A stretch of 64,000 bases of DNA from Ignavibacteriales bacterium (GCA_016700155.1 CP065001.1:3906001-3970000); one strand, 5' to 3'. Numbered from the stretch's first letter, positions 8,548 to 17,764 are shown. Translations and numbers: made by a program. Notes: a model not told the origin generated them from the letters alone.

Positions 8548-9666
8548 ATGAAAAGTAAAGATGTGATAGAAGACATAGAAGAATGGACGCCAAAAGAAAT
8601 CGCATGGCAAAAAGACAATGTCGGTTTACAGGTTGGCAGCTTAGAGCAAGAGATTAAAAATATTATGTTATGTCTTGATGTTGATGAAAACGTTATAGCA
8701 GAAGCCGGAAAGAAAAACTGTAACCTTATCATTTCCCACCATCCGTTCCTGTTTTATCCTATTAAGAAAATCAATACTGCTTCCGATCAAAAATCAAAAT
8801 TAGTTTCCACCCTGTTAAAGAAAGATATTTCTGTTTACTCAATGCACACCAATTTTGATTATACAAAAGATGGTGTCAGCTTTAAACTTGCCGAAGCACT
8901 TAAACTTCAAAACATAAGATTCCTGAAAAACTTTGATAATAATCAGCTTAAGCTGGTCACGTTTGTGCCAAAAGACTCATTGAACAAAGTTGCAAATGCA
9001 ATGTTTAATGCCGGTGCCGGAATAATTGGTGAATATAGTTCATGTAGTTTTTTATCTTCCGGAACAGGTACATTCAAAGGCTCTATAAAATCAAATCCGG
9101 CAATAGGGAAAAAGAATTTTCTCGAGCAAGTCGATGAACAGAGGCTGGAAGTGGTGTTAGATTCCTGGAAGTTAACCGGTGTAATAAAAGCCTTAAAATC
9201 ATCTCATCCGTATGAAGAACCCGCATATGATGTTTATCCAATTTTAAATGGCAACGTAAATTACGGCGCGGGTGCAGTTGGGGAGTTATCCAGCCCGATG
9301 AATCAAAAAGCTTTTCTTGATCATGTTTCAAAATCATTGAGAATAAAAAATTTTCGTTACAGCGGAAAAGTAACAGGATATATAAACAAGATAGGCGTAT
9401 GCGGAGGTTCCGGCACTGAATATATTAGCGATGCTGTGAGTGCTGGGTGTGATGCTTTTGTCACGGCAGATATAAAATATCATACTTTTCAGGAAATGGA
9501 GAAAAAAATTCTGTTGATTGATGCCGGACATTACGAGACCGAAATTCCTTCATTAAAAGAAATTGAAAAACGGTTGAACAGGAAATTAACCGGAAAACAA
9601 ATAAAAGTTTATAAGTATAGCGGTTCAACGAACCCGGTAATTTTTTATAATAAAAAAGGAGCATAA
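8548..9666 (+). CDS. Nif3-like dinuclear metal centre hexameric protein
   Basis: About 372 residues of the NIF3/YbgI (DUF34) family. The start chosen, MKSKDVIEDIEEW, matches the family N-terminus; an upstream in-frame ATG at 8533 lies inside the hairpin and is unlikely. Metal-binding motifs include WQKDNVGLQVG, ISHHPFLFY and SMHTNFDY in the first third, and DAGHYETE near the end. The length reflects the long form with a central PII/CutA-like insert (SHPYEEPAYDVYP). The family is often annotated as a GTP cyclohydrolase I type 2 homologue, but its physiological role is unsettled. The next gene begins 5 bases downstream, suggesting one transcript. Confidence 0.9.
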   Translation: MKSKDVIEDIEEWTPKEIAWQKDNVGLQVGSLEQEIKNIMLCLDVDENVIAEAGKKNCNLIISHHPFLFYPIKKINTASDQKSKLVSTLLKKDISVYSMHTNFDYTKDGVSFKLAEALKLQNIRFLKNFDNNQLKLVTFVPKDSLNKVANAMFNAGAGIIGEYSSCSFLSSGTGTFKGSIKSNPAIGKKNFLEQVDEQRLEVVLDSWKLTGVIKALKSSHPYEEPAYDVYPILNGNVNYGAGAVGELSSPMNQKAFLDHVSKSLRIKNFRYSGKVTGYINKIGVCGGSGTEYISDAVSAGCDAFVTADIKYHTFQEMEKKILLIDAGHYETEIPSLKEIEKRLNRKLTGKQIKVYKYSGSTNPVIFYNKKGA

Positions 9667-9671
9667 ATAAA

Positions 9672-10394
9672 TTGTTTAACAGATTAAAAACTCTTTACGA
9701 GTTACAATTGATTGACGATCAGCTGGATGAACTGGAAGAACTCAGAGGTGATCTTCCAAATGCGGTTAAAGAACTTGAAAATAAAATTGACGGAATTAAC
9801 CGTGACGTTGATCAGAAGGAAAAGGAAAGAACGGATTCCTTAAAAAAACGTGAACAGAATGATGAAGAAATCGAAAAATTAAAAGACAACCAGAAAAAAT
9901 TTAAAGCTCAGCTTTACCAGGTCAGAAACAACAAGGAATATGATGCGCTGACAAAAGAAATTGATCATTCAGATGAAATAGTAAATAAACTTACTGCTGA
10001 AAACGATGCGCTTGCCGATCTGAGTAAAAAACTTAGTGAGGATATCGAATTAGTAACCCCAATGTTGTCGGAACTGACGGAAGAACTTAAAATAAAGCAG
10101 GCTGATCTGAAAGAAATCATTAAAGCCAATGAAAAAGAAGAAGCCAAACTTCTGCAGCTTAGAAAAACTAAAGAGACTGAAACGAAAAAACCTGACTATT
10201 CCGCATATATGAGAATCAGGAAAGCAAAAAAAGGAAAAGCAGTAGTAACAATAAAACGATCAGCCTGTTCAGGTTGTCATAATATTGTCCCTTCACAACG
10301 TCAACTTGAAATAAGAAGGAACAACAAGCTGTTTTTCTGTGAATACTGCGGAAGAATACTTGTTTCTCCGGAAGTTTCGGAATCTACAGAATAA
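9672..10394 (+). CDS. Coiled-coil protein with C4 zinc ribbon
   Basis: 240 residues. The first about 170 are a long coiled coil rich in Glu, Lys and Leu (LYELQLIDDQLDELEELRGD ...). The C-terminus carries a C4 zinc ribbon (CSGCHNIVP ... CEYCGRIL). This is the widespread zf-RING_7/CT398-type family, which is commonly encoded next to Nif3-like proteins; a link to RNA, DNA or flagellar/secretion partners has been proposed for some members but no function is firmly known. The start codon is TTG, 5 bases after the nif3-like stop. Confidence 0.85.
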   Translation: MFNRLKTLYELQLIDDQLDELEELRGDLPNAVKELENKIDGINRDVDQKEKERTDSLKKREQNDEEIEKLKDNQKKFKAQLYQVRNNKEYDALTKEIDHSDEIVNKLTAENDALADLSKKLSEDIELVTPMLSELTEELKIKQADLKEIIKANEKEEAKLLQLRKTKETETKKPDYSAYMRIRKAKKGKAVVTIKRSACSGCHNIVPSQRQLEIRRNNKLFFCEYCGRILVSPEVSESTE

Positions 10395-10404
10395 AAAAAA
10401 TCAG

Positions 10405-10471
10405 GAGGCTGCCTCAGAAGTACTTTCATACTTATAACAGATTTTTGAAATTTTACTTTTGAGACAACCTC
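10405..10471. repeat. Imperfect inverted repeat with 17-base arms
   Basis: Arms GAGGCTGCCTCAGAAGT (10405-10421) and ACTTTTGAGACAACCTC (10455-10471) are reverse complements except at three positions, around a 33-base loop. It lies 10 bases after the zinc-ribbon gene. It may act as a terminator or be a remnant of a small mobile repeat; GAGGCTGTCTCAAAA-type ends are familiar from insertion-sequence-derived repeats, but this was not searched. Confidence 0.55.
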
Positions 10472-10648
10472 TTCCATCCGGATGAAAATCCCCTATCATC
10501 TCAGCAAATCTTTTTAGCTGTTTTAGCAAGAGATATTTCGTATATTCGCACCACTGAATTCAATTGATTAACTGCTCGTTATTATCAGAGTGGTTTGAAC
10601 TTTTTAATCAATTAATAACTTTTTTTATAAATACAGAATTAACATACT

Positions 10649-11063
10649 AATCCAAACCGGGCAATCGCTTTTGGTTTTATAACCAGAGGAGGAAAGTCCG
10701 AACTTCGTAGAACAGAGTGCCGGGTAATTCCCGGGGTTCCGCTTTTGCGGGATACGGAAAGTGCCACAGAAAAATACTTCTCCGGTTTAAACCGGGGTAA
10801 AGGTGAAAAGGCAGGGTAAGAGCCTACCGCAGTAATGGTAACATTACTGGTCCAGAAATGGATTCCGCTTTTGGCGGAACAAGGTAAACCCCACTCGAAG
10901 CAAGGTCAAATAAGGTAGTTGTTCCTTAACCGGAAGTGAGTTGTTCGCTCATAATAGCTGCCGGGTAGACCGCTGGATCCCGTTAGTAATAGCGGGACGA
11001 GATAAATGATTGCCGTCCTGATTTTTTTTCAGGATTACAGAATTCGGCTTACAGGTTTGGATT
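10649..11063 (+). ncRNA. rnpB: RNase P RNA, bacterial type A
   Basis: RNA component of RNase P, which removes 5' leaders from tRNA precursors. The conserved 5' core GAGGAAAGTCCGAAC (from about 10688), the AGAGTGCCGGGTAA stem, the GAAAGTGCCACAGAAA block, the AGACCGCTGGAT segment and the 3' core AGATAAATGATTGCCG ... ACAGAATTCGGCTTACA are all present in order. The ends pair as helix P1: AATCCAAACC (10649-10658) with GGTTTGGATT (11054-11063). About 415 nucleotides. A possible promoter TTTG (10594-10597), 18 bases, TAACTTTT (10616-10623) lies upstream. Confidence 0.95.
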
Positions 11064-11092
11064 GCTATTAGTTCTTTAATTACCATAACTTT

Positions 11093-12817
11093 ATGTTGAA
11101 AAAGCGTTGGAAAATTCAAGAAGTAAATGACGAATACGCAGTAAAATCACTCGCAGATTCCCTGAACATTTCTGAAGTCCTATCCAAACTTCTGGTTCAG
11201 CGTGATATCAAAAATTTCTCCCAGGCAAAATATTTTTTCAGACCAACACTCGATTCACTACACGATCCGTTCCTGATGGATGGAATGGAAGCCGCAACAT
11301 ACCGTGTTATAAAAGCACTTACAGAAAATCAGCTCATATATATTTATGGCGACTATGATGTAGACGGCACATGCTCAACTGCTCTTCTTTATATGTTTCT
11401 TAAAGAACTCGGGGCGAATGTTAAATTCTATATCCCCAAAAGATTAACTGAAGGTTATGGTATTTCAACTTCAGGAATTGATCATATAAAAAATGAAGGT
11501 GCCTCATTATTAATTTCTGTAGACTGCGGAATAACAGCCGTTGAAGAAACCGATTACGCAAATCGTATAGGTCTTGATATAATAATCTGTGATCATCATC
11601 AGCCTAAAGATCAACTGCCTAATGCTTATGCAGTGCTCGATCCGCTTAAACCGAATTGCAACTACCCGTTCAGTTATTTAAGCGGAGCCGGTGTAGCATT
11701 TAAACTTGCACAGGGAGTTTCTGAACGAATCGGTAAACGTGACCTGCCTTTAAAGTATCTTGACCTTGTTGCCTTAGCAGGTGCCGCTGATATTGTTCCT
11801 TTGATTGATGAGAATAGAATTCTTGTGAAAGAAGGATTGAACCAGGTCAACACTAATCCACGTCCGGGTATTGAAGCCTTGATTGAAAGCAGTAATATGG
11901 AGCCCGGTAATCTTACATCAGGACAAATTGTATTTACAATTGCACCGAGGATAAATGCTGTGGGCAGATTAGGCGATGCTGAACGCGCCGTTGAACTTCT
12001 TGTAACAGAAAATAAAAATGAAGCACTCGAACTTGCAAAAGTTCTTGAAAGTGAAAACTACCATAGAAGAAAAATTGATGTTGATACTTTTGATAATGCG
12101 CTCGACATAGTCGAAAACTCACTCGATCTTAACACCGACCTTGCCATAATTCTTCACCAGGAAAAATGGCATCCGGGTGTTATTGGTATTGTTGCGTCAA
12201 GGTTAGTTGAAAAATATTACCGCCCCACCATTATGCTAACAACAGTCGATGGAATTGCGAAAGGTTCTGCAAGAAGCATTTCAAACTTCAACATTTATGA
12301 AGCGCTGAAAAAATGTGAGGATCTTTTAATTCACTTTGGAGGACATCAGGCTGCTGCGGGACTTGCTGTTGAAGTTGAAAAAATCGAAGAGTTCAAAAAT
12401 AAATTCAACAAAGTTGTTAAGGAGTCAATTACAGAGGAAGATCTTCTTCCGGAAATTAACATTGATACAAAACTAAAGTTCAGTGAAATCACTCCAAAAT
12501 TCTTAAAGATAATTGATCAGTTCTCCCCGTTCGGTCCCGGCAATATGCGTCCGGTTTTTCTTGCAGAAAATGCTGAAGTAGTTAACACTCCAAGGAAAGT
12601 AGGAACCAATCATCTTATTTTGAATTTAAAACAAAACGGGTCCGATAAAATATTTGATTGTATCGGTTTCAATATGGCAGAACATTTTGAATCAGTAACT
12701 AAAAGCGGAAAATACCTGGACGTTGTTTTCACCATCGACAAAACTTTCCGTGATGGAAGAACATTTCCACAGTTCAGGTTAAAGGATTTAATAGTAAAAG
12801 AAAAATTTCAGGAGTAA
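11093..12817 (+). CDS. recJ: Single-stranded-DNA-specific exonuclease RecJ
   Basis: 574-residue 5'-3' single-strand exonuclease of the DHH phosphoesterase family, acting in recombination and mismatch or base-excision repair. Metal-binding motifs: YGDYDVDGTCSTALL at about residues 84-98, ICDHHQPKD (the DHH motif) and later GGHQAAAGLAVE from the DHHA1 domain. A C-terminal OB-like region follows. It lies immediately after rnpB, and its stop is 6 bases before yebC, forming an operon with yebC, ruvC and ruvA. No Shine-Dalgarno sequence precedes the ATG. Confidence 0.95.
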   Translation: MLKKRWKIQEVNDEYAVKSLADSLNISEVLSKLLVQRDIKNFSQAKYFFRPTLDSLHDPFLMDGMEAATYRVIKALTENQLIYIYGDYDVDGTCSTALLYMFLKELGANVKFYIPKRLTEGYGISTSGIDHIKNEGASLLISVDCGITAVEETDYANRIGLDIIICDHHQPKDQLPNAYAVLDPLKPNCNYPFSYLSGAGVAFKLAQGVSERIGKRDLPLKYLDLVALAGAADIVPLIDENRILVKEGLNQVNTNPRPGIEALIESSNMEPGNLTSGQIVFTIAPRINAVGRLGDAERAVELLVTENKNEALELAKVLESENYHRRKIDVDTFDNALDIVENSLDLNTDLAIILHQEKWHPGVIGIVASRLVEKYYRPTIMLTTVDGIAKGSARSISNFNIYEALKKCEDLLIHFGGHQAAAGLAVEVEKIEEFKNKFNKVVKESITEEDLLPEINIDTKLKFSEITPKFLKIIDQFSPFGPGNMRPVFLAENAEVVNTPRKVGTNHLILNLKQNGSDKIFDCIGFNMAEHFESVTKSGKYLDVVFTIDKTFRDGRTFPQFRLKDLIVKEKFQE

Positions 12818-12823
12818 CCAGTA

Positions 12824-13549
12824 ATGTCAGGTCATTCAAAGTGGGCAACCACAAAAAGAAAAAAAGCCGTGATAGATTCCAAACGCGGAAAAATTTTTAC
12901 AAAGATGATCAAAGAAATCACCATCGCTGCACGTGAAGGCGGAGGCGATCCAAACGGCAATCCGAGATTAAGGCTTGCAGTAGATAATGCCAAGTCTGTA
13001 AACATGCCGGCAGATAACATTGACCGCGCAATTAAAAAAGCAACAGGAACTCTTGAAGGCGCTTCATACCATGAACTTACTTATGAAGGATATGCACCTG
13101 CGGGAATTGCTGTGGTAGTTGAAGTAGCAACTGACAATAAAAACAGAACTGTCGCTGAAGTCAGACACCTCTTTAGTAAAGGCGGAGGAAGTATGGCTGA
13201 AACCGGATCAGTATTATGGATGTTTGACCGCAAAGGTGTTATCACTCTTCCATGTCAGGGTAAATCTGAAGACGACTTGATGGAAATAATACTTGAAGCT
13301 GGCGCAGATGATCTTACAACGGAAGAAGAATATTTTGAAATACAGACCGCGTTAGAATCTTTTGAACCTGTAAGAAAAGCTGTTGTTGAAAAAGGATTAA
13401 GCATTGAAAATGCCTCGCTTCAATATATCGCAAAAAATATGGTTGCTGTAAAAGGCGAAGATGCTGAAAAAGTAATGAAGCTGATTGAGTCATTAGAAGA
13501 TAATGACGATGTTCAGAATGTTTACTCCAATGCTGATTTTATAGACTAA
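12824..13549 (+). CDS. yebC: YebC/PmpR family protein
   Basis: 241 residues, full family length, starting with the diagnostic MSGHSKWATTKRKKA and carrying the GGGDPNGNPRLRLAVDNAK block. YebC proteins were long annotated as transcriptional regulators; recent work assigns members to relief of ribosome stalling at proline-rich stretches. It sits directly upstream of ruvC-ruvA, a very common bacterial gene order. A GGAG sequence inside the end of recJ precedes the ATG. Confidence 0.93.
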   Translation: MSGHSKWATTKRKKAVIDSKRGKIFTKMIKEITIAAREGGGDPNGNPRLRLAVDNAKSVNMPADNIDRAIKKATGTLEGASYHELTYEGYAPAGIAVVVEVATDNKNRTVAEVRHLFSKGGGSMAETGSVLWMFDRKGVITLPCQGKSEDDLMEIILEAGADDLTTEEEYFEIQTALESFEPVRKAVVEKGLSIENASLQYIAKNMVAVKGEDAEKVMKLIESLEDNDDVQNVYSNADFID

Positions 13550-13578
13550 TTATTTTCAATAAAATATCAGGGAAATTT

Positions 13579-14115
13579 GTGATAATTCTTGGTATCGATC
13601 CCGGAACAATTATAACCGGTTACGGAATTATTCGTCACGATAAAAACACTTTTACCCATATAAGCAACGGGTTGATCAAACTTCCCGCATCGAATGACCT
13701 GCCTCATAAACTTGAATTAATTTATAACGGACTGTCAGAAATAATAAAAACTTTTAAACCCGATGAGTTTGTAATTGAAACAGCATTCTATGGAAAGAAT
13801 GTTCAATCAACATTAAAAATTGGATATGCAAGAGGTGTTTCAATTTTAGCGGCCGTACACAATAAAATTCCTGTGAGTGAATATTCACCAAGAGAAATAA
13901 AAAAGGCGGTTGTTGGAAAAGGTGCAGCCTCAAAAGAACAAGTCAGCTTTATGATTAAAAGTCTTCTTAATCTTAAATCAAAAAAAATGAAACCTGATGA
14001 AAGTGATGCGCTTGCTGCTGCATTATGTCATGCTTTCAGAATGAAATCACCTGTTAAAAAATCAAAAAGCTGGAAATCATTTGTTGAACAAAATCCGGAG
14101 AGAGTTATTTCTTAA
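13579..14115 (+). CDS. ruvC: Holliday junction endonuclease RuvC
   Basis: 178 residues, RNase H-like fold. Catalytic acidic residues are visible in ILGIDPGTIITGYG (Asp at residue 5), VIETAFYGKN (Glu near 68) and the C-terminal MKPDESDALAAALCH. It resolves Holliday junctions together with RuvAB. The start is GTG at 13579, 29 bases after yebC; ruvA follows 39 bases later. No ruvB is present in the window. Confidence 0.95.
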   Translation: MIILGIDPGTIITGYGIIRHDKNTFTHISNGLIKLPASNDLPHKLELIYNGLSEIIKTFKPDEFVIETAFYGKNVQSTLKIGYARGVSILAAVHNKIPVSEYSPREIKKAVVGKGAASKEQVSFMIKSLLNLKSKKMKPDESDALAAALCHAFRMKSPVKKSKSWKSFVEQNPERVIS

Positions 14116-14154
14116 TTGAAAAATTAAAGATTAAAAAATTGAAAGAACAAGACA

Positions 14155-14736
14155 GTGATAGGATTTCTTAGCGGCAAAATAATTTTATCAAAACCAACAA
14201 GGATTTTACTCAATGTAAACGGAGTTGGGTACGAAATAAATATTTCAATTAATACTTTTGAAAACATTGCGGAGAAAGAGGAGGTTTCTCTTTTCATCCA
14301 TACTATTGTTCGTGAAGATTCAATAACGCTATTTGGATTTTATGCTGAATCAGAAAAAGAAATGTTTAACCTGTTGATCTCTGTAAATGGTATCGGACCC
14401 AAAATCGCATTAAGTATTCTTTCAGGAATTCAGACTGATGATCTGAAGAATGCAATTCAGTCAGGTGATATTTCAAGGATACTTGCTGTCCCCGGCATCG
14501 GCAGAAAGACTGCGGAAAGATTAGTATTAGAACTTCGTTCAAAAGTAGATTCGATAACTTCAGGTGAAACGGATCAGCTTCCTTATAATGTAAAAAATGA
14601 AGCAGTTGCCGCACTAACTACATTGGGGTATAATTCAAAAGTTGCTGAAAAAGTTGTCAGAGATATACTTCAAATGTTTCCCGCATTATCAATTGAAGAA
14701 GTGATCAAAAAAGCATTAAGCGGATTGAATAACTAA
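14155..14736 (+). CDS. ruvA: Holliday junction branch migration protein RuvA
   Basis: 193 residues with the three RuvA domains: an N-terminal OB fold (MIGFLSGKIILSKPTRILLNVNGVGYE), the paired helix-hairpin-helix domain (NGIGPKIALSIL and VPGIGRKTAERLVLELR) and a small C-terminal UBA-like RuvB-binding domain (AVAALTTLGYNSKVAEKVV). The start codon is GTG. Last gene of the recJ operon; its stop codon overlaps the stop of the convergent FAH-family gene by a few bases. Confidence 0.95.
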   Translation: MIGFLSGKIILSKPTRILLNVNGVGYEINISINTFENIAEKEEVSLFIHTIVREDSITLFGFYAESEKEMFNLLISVNGIGPKIALSILSGIQTDDLKNAIQSGDISRILAVPGIGRKTAERLVLELRSKVDSITSGETDQLPYNVKNEAVAALTTLGYNSKVAEKVVRDILQMFPALSIEEVIKKALSGLNN

Positions 14737-15389
14737 ATAACTTCAGTTTGCAGTTCAATCATTTTTTCAAGTTTCGCTTTTAGTTTGTCGCCTCGATTAA
14801 CTTTGCTGACTCCAGCCGGTGTTCCGGTAAAAATCAAATCTCCTTTTTCCAATGTCATTAATGAAGAGATGTATTGAACGATTTCTCCAGGTTTGAAAAT
14901 CATCTTATTCAGTTTTTCCTTCTGTTTAATAGCTCCGTTTACAGTCAAAGAAATTTCTTCATCAAGAGTTAAATGATGTTCAGAGCTTAAAATAAATTCA
15001 GAAACAGCCGCCGAAGTATCAAAACATTTTGCAATTGTCCAGGGATGACTTTTTTTCTTTAACTCATTTTGAATATCACGAAGTGTCATATCAAGTCCTA
15101 CTCCATAACCTGCAATTACTTTTTCTGCTTCAATCAATGATGCGTCTTTTATTGTTTCACCTATCAATAGAACTAATTCAACCTCGTGATGCATGTCCGT
15201 TGAAAAATCCGGATGAATTATTTTTTCACCGGAATAAATCATAGACGAAACAGGTTTAAGAAAAATTACAGGCTTCTCGGGAACTTCATTTCCTAATTCT
15301 TTTGCATGCTCTGCATAGTTCCTACCGACACATACAATCTTCCCGACAAAAAATTCTTTATCACTGTTTTTAATTTTTACTGATTTCAT
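14733..15389 (-). CDS. Fumarylacetoacetate hydrolase (FAH) family protein
   Basis: About 218 residues of the FAH superfamily, short acylpyruvase-type form. Diagnostic blocks are KIVCVGRNYAEHAKELGN, FLKPVSSMIYSG, HHEVELVLLIG with the metal-binding Glu residues, GYGVGLDMTLRDIQNELK and IFTGTPAGVS. Members cleave C-C bonds of acylpyruvates or decarboxylate oxaloacetate; the exact substrate is not readable. Three possible in-frame Met starts exist (15410, 15404, 15389); the last gives a normal N-terminus and the smallest overlap (20 bases) with the upstream glycosyltransferase gene, implying translational coupling. Confidence 0.88.
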   Translation of the reverse strand: MKSVKIKNSDKEFFVGKIVCVGRNYAEHAKELGNEVPEKPVIFLKPVSSMIYSGEKIIHPDFSTDMHHEVELVLLIGETIKDASLIEAEKVIAGYGVGLDMTLRDIQNELKKKSHPWTIAKCFDTSAAVSEFILSSEHHLTLDEEISLTVNGAIKQKEKLNKMIFKPGEIVQYISSLMTLEKGDLIFTGTPAGVSKVNRGDKLKAKLEKMIELQTEVI

Positions 15390-16509
15390 TTTCACCTTTT
15401 GCATTTTCAAATTTTAATTTAAGAACATCTTCAATTTCATTTATTACCTGCTGTGCGGTTATTCGCTTCATACATTCAACAGGAAAAATATTTTTGCATA
15501 TATCCCATTGAGCCGGTTTGGGATTTTTATTCACGCAGGGAATGCATGCAATATCTGACGTAATAACTCTTGCCGCAACATCGGGGTGATAAGGTCCGGT
15601 ATCGTCTTTGTTCATATAACCCATAAGACAAACGACGGGAATGTTTAATGCAGTAGCCGCATGGATTGTCCCAGTGTCAACACCAAGAACTAATTTTGAA
15701 ATACTAGTTAAGGCAAAGAGATGTCTTACAGAAATTGTTTTTTCTCCTGCAAGCATCAAAGGTTTGCAGGAAAGTTTTTTTAACAATTTATTGAAAACTT
15801 CTTCATCCCTTTTCATTCCGTTAAAAATAATTTTGTAACCGAAATTCATAGCAAAGTGATCTGCAACATCGACATATGATTCAAGAGCCCAATCTTTTGG
15901 CGAATGCTGTACACTGCTGCCGGGGTTTATTAAAATTATTTTATCAGATTCATCAATTCCATTTTGTTTTAGAAAATTTTTTATTTCTTCAAGTTCGGAT
16001 GATGAGACGACTAACATTGTTTTATCTTTGCCATCCAGCGTTGTCCACTCACGGACTAATTCAGCCTCAGCAAGTGCTGCCTGCTTTTTAGGACGGGGAA
16101 TGAAATAGTCAACTGAGTTTTTCATCGACCCGGCAAATGAAGCTATCTTTTTTGCAAAGACCAGCTTGCCCATCAATGTGTAATGTGGATTAACTTCAGG
16201 TATGATTAACAGGTCATATTTCTCAAACGCCAACGAAAAAAAGAAAAAAAATTGTTTGATGATCGACAAAATGCTCAGGTCATAATTGAAGGGAATTATT
16301 TTTCTTACTCCCGGAAAATGTTTTAACACATCAGCGGATTTTTTTCCAACTATCACATCGATAAAAGCATCAGGGAAAGTATGATTTAATCTTGCAAGAA
16401 TTGTTGTTATAAAAACAGTGTCGCCGATCAATCCGTCACGCAGCAGTAAAATCTTTTTTACGTTTGATTTCTTCTCAACAAAAGAAAAAAATTTTTCCCG
16501 CCTGTTCAT
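15370..16509 (-). CDS. Glycosyltransferase family 9 (heptosyltransferase-like)
   Basis: 379 residues with GT-B fold features of ADP-heptose:LPS heptosyltransferases: N-terminal KKILLLRDGLIGDTVFITTIL, the central LINPGSSVQHSPKDWALESY block and VLGVDTGTIHAATALNIPVVCLMG in the donor-binding domain. It probably adds a sugar to lipopolysaccharide or another envelope glycan on the cytoplasmic face of the inner membrane. One base separates it from the upstream secreted protein, within a five-gene minus-strand run. Confidence 0.85.
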   Translation of the reverse strand: MNRREKFFSFVEKKSNVKKILLLRDGLIGDTVFITTILARLNHTFPDAFIDVIVGKKSADVLKHFPGVRKIIPFNYDLSILSIIKQFFFFFSLAFEKYDLLIIPEVNPHYTLMGKLVFAKKIASFAGSMKNSVDYFIPRPKKQAALAEAELVREWTTLDGKDKTMLVVSSSELEEIKNFLKQNGIDESDKIILINPGSSVQHSPKDWALESYVDVADHFAMNFGYKIIFNGMKRDEEVFNKLLKKLSCKPLMLAGEKTISVRHLFALTSISKLVLGVDTGTIHAATALNIPVVCLMGYMNKDDTGPYHPDVAARVITSDIACIPCVNKNPKPAQWDICKNIFPVECMKRITAQQVINEIEDVLKLKFENAKGENEISKN

Positions 16510-16510
16510 T

Positions 16511-17764
16511 CTATGTTTTTTGTTTCTTCTTTGTAGCTGCAGGGAATAAAATATTATTGAGAATTAATCGGTAGCCCGGAGAATTTTTGTATAAAGTAAG
16601 ATCAGTCGGTGGATCACCAACAGCGTGCTGATAATCTTCCGGATCGTGTCCGCCGTAAAATGTAAATGTTCCTCTGCCAAAATTTCCATGAATATATCTT
16701 ACCTGGTCAGTGTTCTGCCGTTCAGCAAGAATGATGACTGAATTCTTTATCAGTTCTCTCCTGAACATAGATGTTTGCCCCATAAACCCGCGAATGACGT
16801 TTGCGTGATTTTGCGTCAGCATTGTTGGAACAGGATCGTACTTTGCAGAAAATTCGAATAGCGTGAAATAATCATTATCAAAATTTCCAACTTCAATTGG
16901 TTGTATATCAATATCACTGTACTCATATACAAAGGGATTCATTTCCAACTTAAAATCTTTAAAGGCAAGTGTGTTTGTGAAATCAAGTTTTTGTTGCGCG
17001 TTAGCATCAGAAGGATCACCATCATACATCTGGGCGCAGATATCGGTATTCATTGCCGCAAGCGCAATGTCATAAGAATCAGTAGCTGAACACATCGCAA
17101 ACAGAAAACCTCCCTGCCCAACATAGTTTTTTATTGTGAGTGCTACATCCCTCATCATATCAGAAACTTTTCTGTAACCGTTTTTCTTTGCATTGTTCTC
17201 ATATAAAATCTGGTTATCAACATACCATTGAGCATTTGCAAAACTTCCATAAAACTTTCCATACTGCCCCGTAAAATCCTCGTGGTGAAGATGTATCCAA
17301 TCGTAATTTGAAAGATCGCCGCGGAGTATTTCGTCATTCCATATCTTATCATATTTAACATTTGCATACTCAAGTGCTAAAGTGACTGCATCATCCCAGG
17401 GCGCAAAACCCGGCGGAACATAAACAGCTATGCGCGGTGCTTTTTCAAGACGAACAATATCCATGTTGTTGTCTTCACTTTGAAGTAAAGAATAAAGTTG
17501 AACGACGGTTGATGCATCAACTATGTCAAACGCCACACTCTCAAGTCTGCACTCGGCTGCAAGTTTATCGGAGTACTCAAGCAGGAAAGAACCACCGCGA
17601 TAATTTAAAAGCCAGTCTGCCTTGCTGCCCTGGGTAAGTGAGTTAAAAGTTATTCCATAAGCTTTGAGGTGATCGGTCTGTTTTAAATCCATGTAGATCA
17701 GGATTTTTGACTGAGCGAATGTAACTGTTGAAATGAAAATCAAAAAAAGAATTGTTCTAATCAT
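16511..17764 (-). CDS. Secreted class I amidotransferase-like protein of unknown function
   Basis: 417 residues with an N-terminal signal peptide (MIRTILFLIFISTVTFAQS). A conserved-looking core includes PRIAVYVPPGFAPWDDAVTLAL, the IHLHHEDFTGQYGKF block, and GGFLFAMCSATDSYDIAL. The Cys in the last block sits like the nucleophile elbow of class I glutamine amidotransferase-like proteins (my inference). The C-terminus has FYGGHDPEDYQHAVGDPPTDL, a possible metal- or substrate-binding His region. Relatives in Chlorobi/Ignavibacteria often carry the name asparagine synthetase B, but no ATP-pyrophosphatase domain is visible, so I do not use it. It lies between clpX and the glycosyltransferase. Confidence 0.65.
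   Translation of the reverse strand: MIRTILFLIFISTVTFAQSKILIYMDLKQTDHLKAYGITFNSLTQGSKADWLLNYRGGSFLLEYSDKLAAECRLESVAFDIVDASTVVQLYSLLQSEDNNMDIVRLEKAPRIAVYVPPGFAPWDDAVTLALEYANVKYDKIWNDEILRGDLSNYDWIHLHHEDFTGQYGKFYGSFANAQWYVDNQILYENNAKKNGYRKVSDMMRDVALTIKNYVGQGGFLFAMCSATDSYDIALAAMNTDICAQMYDGDPSDANAQQKLDFTNTLAFKDFKLEMNPFVYEYSDIDIQPIEVGNFDNDYFTLFEFSAKYDPVPTMLTQNHANVIRGFMGQTSMFRRELIKNSVIILAERQNTDQVRYIHGNFGRGTFTFYGGHDPEDYQHAVGDPPTDLTLYKNSPGYRLILNNILFPAATKKKQKT

Noticed and set aside
2040..14736. Replication origin suggested by dnaG and recombination genes
   Set aside because: No cluster of DnaA-box-like sequences and no dnaA or dnaN gene is present; the genes are ordinary repair and replication loci.
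16511..17764. Naming the secreted protein asparagine synthetase B
   Set aside because: No N-terminal amidotransferase class II Cys at position 2 and no ATP-pyrophosphatase loop; the protein has a signal peptide.
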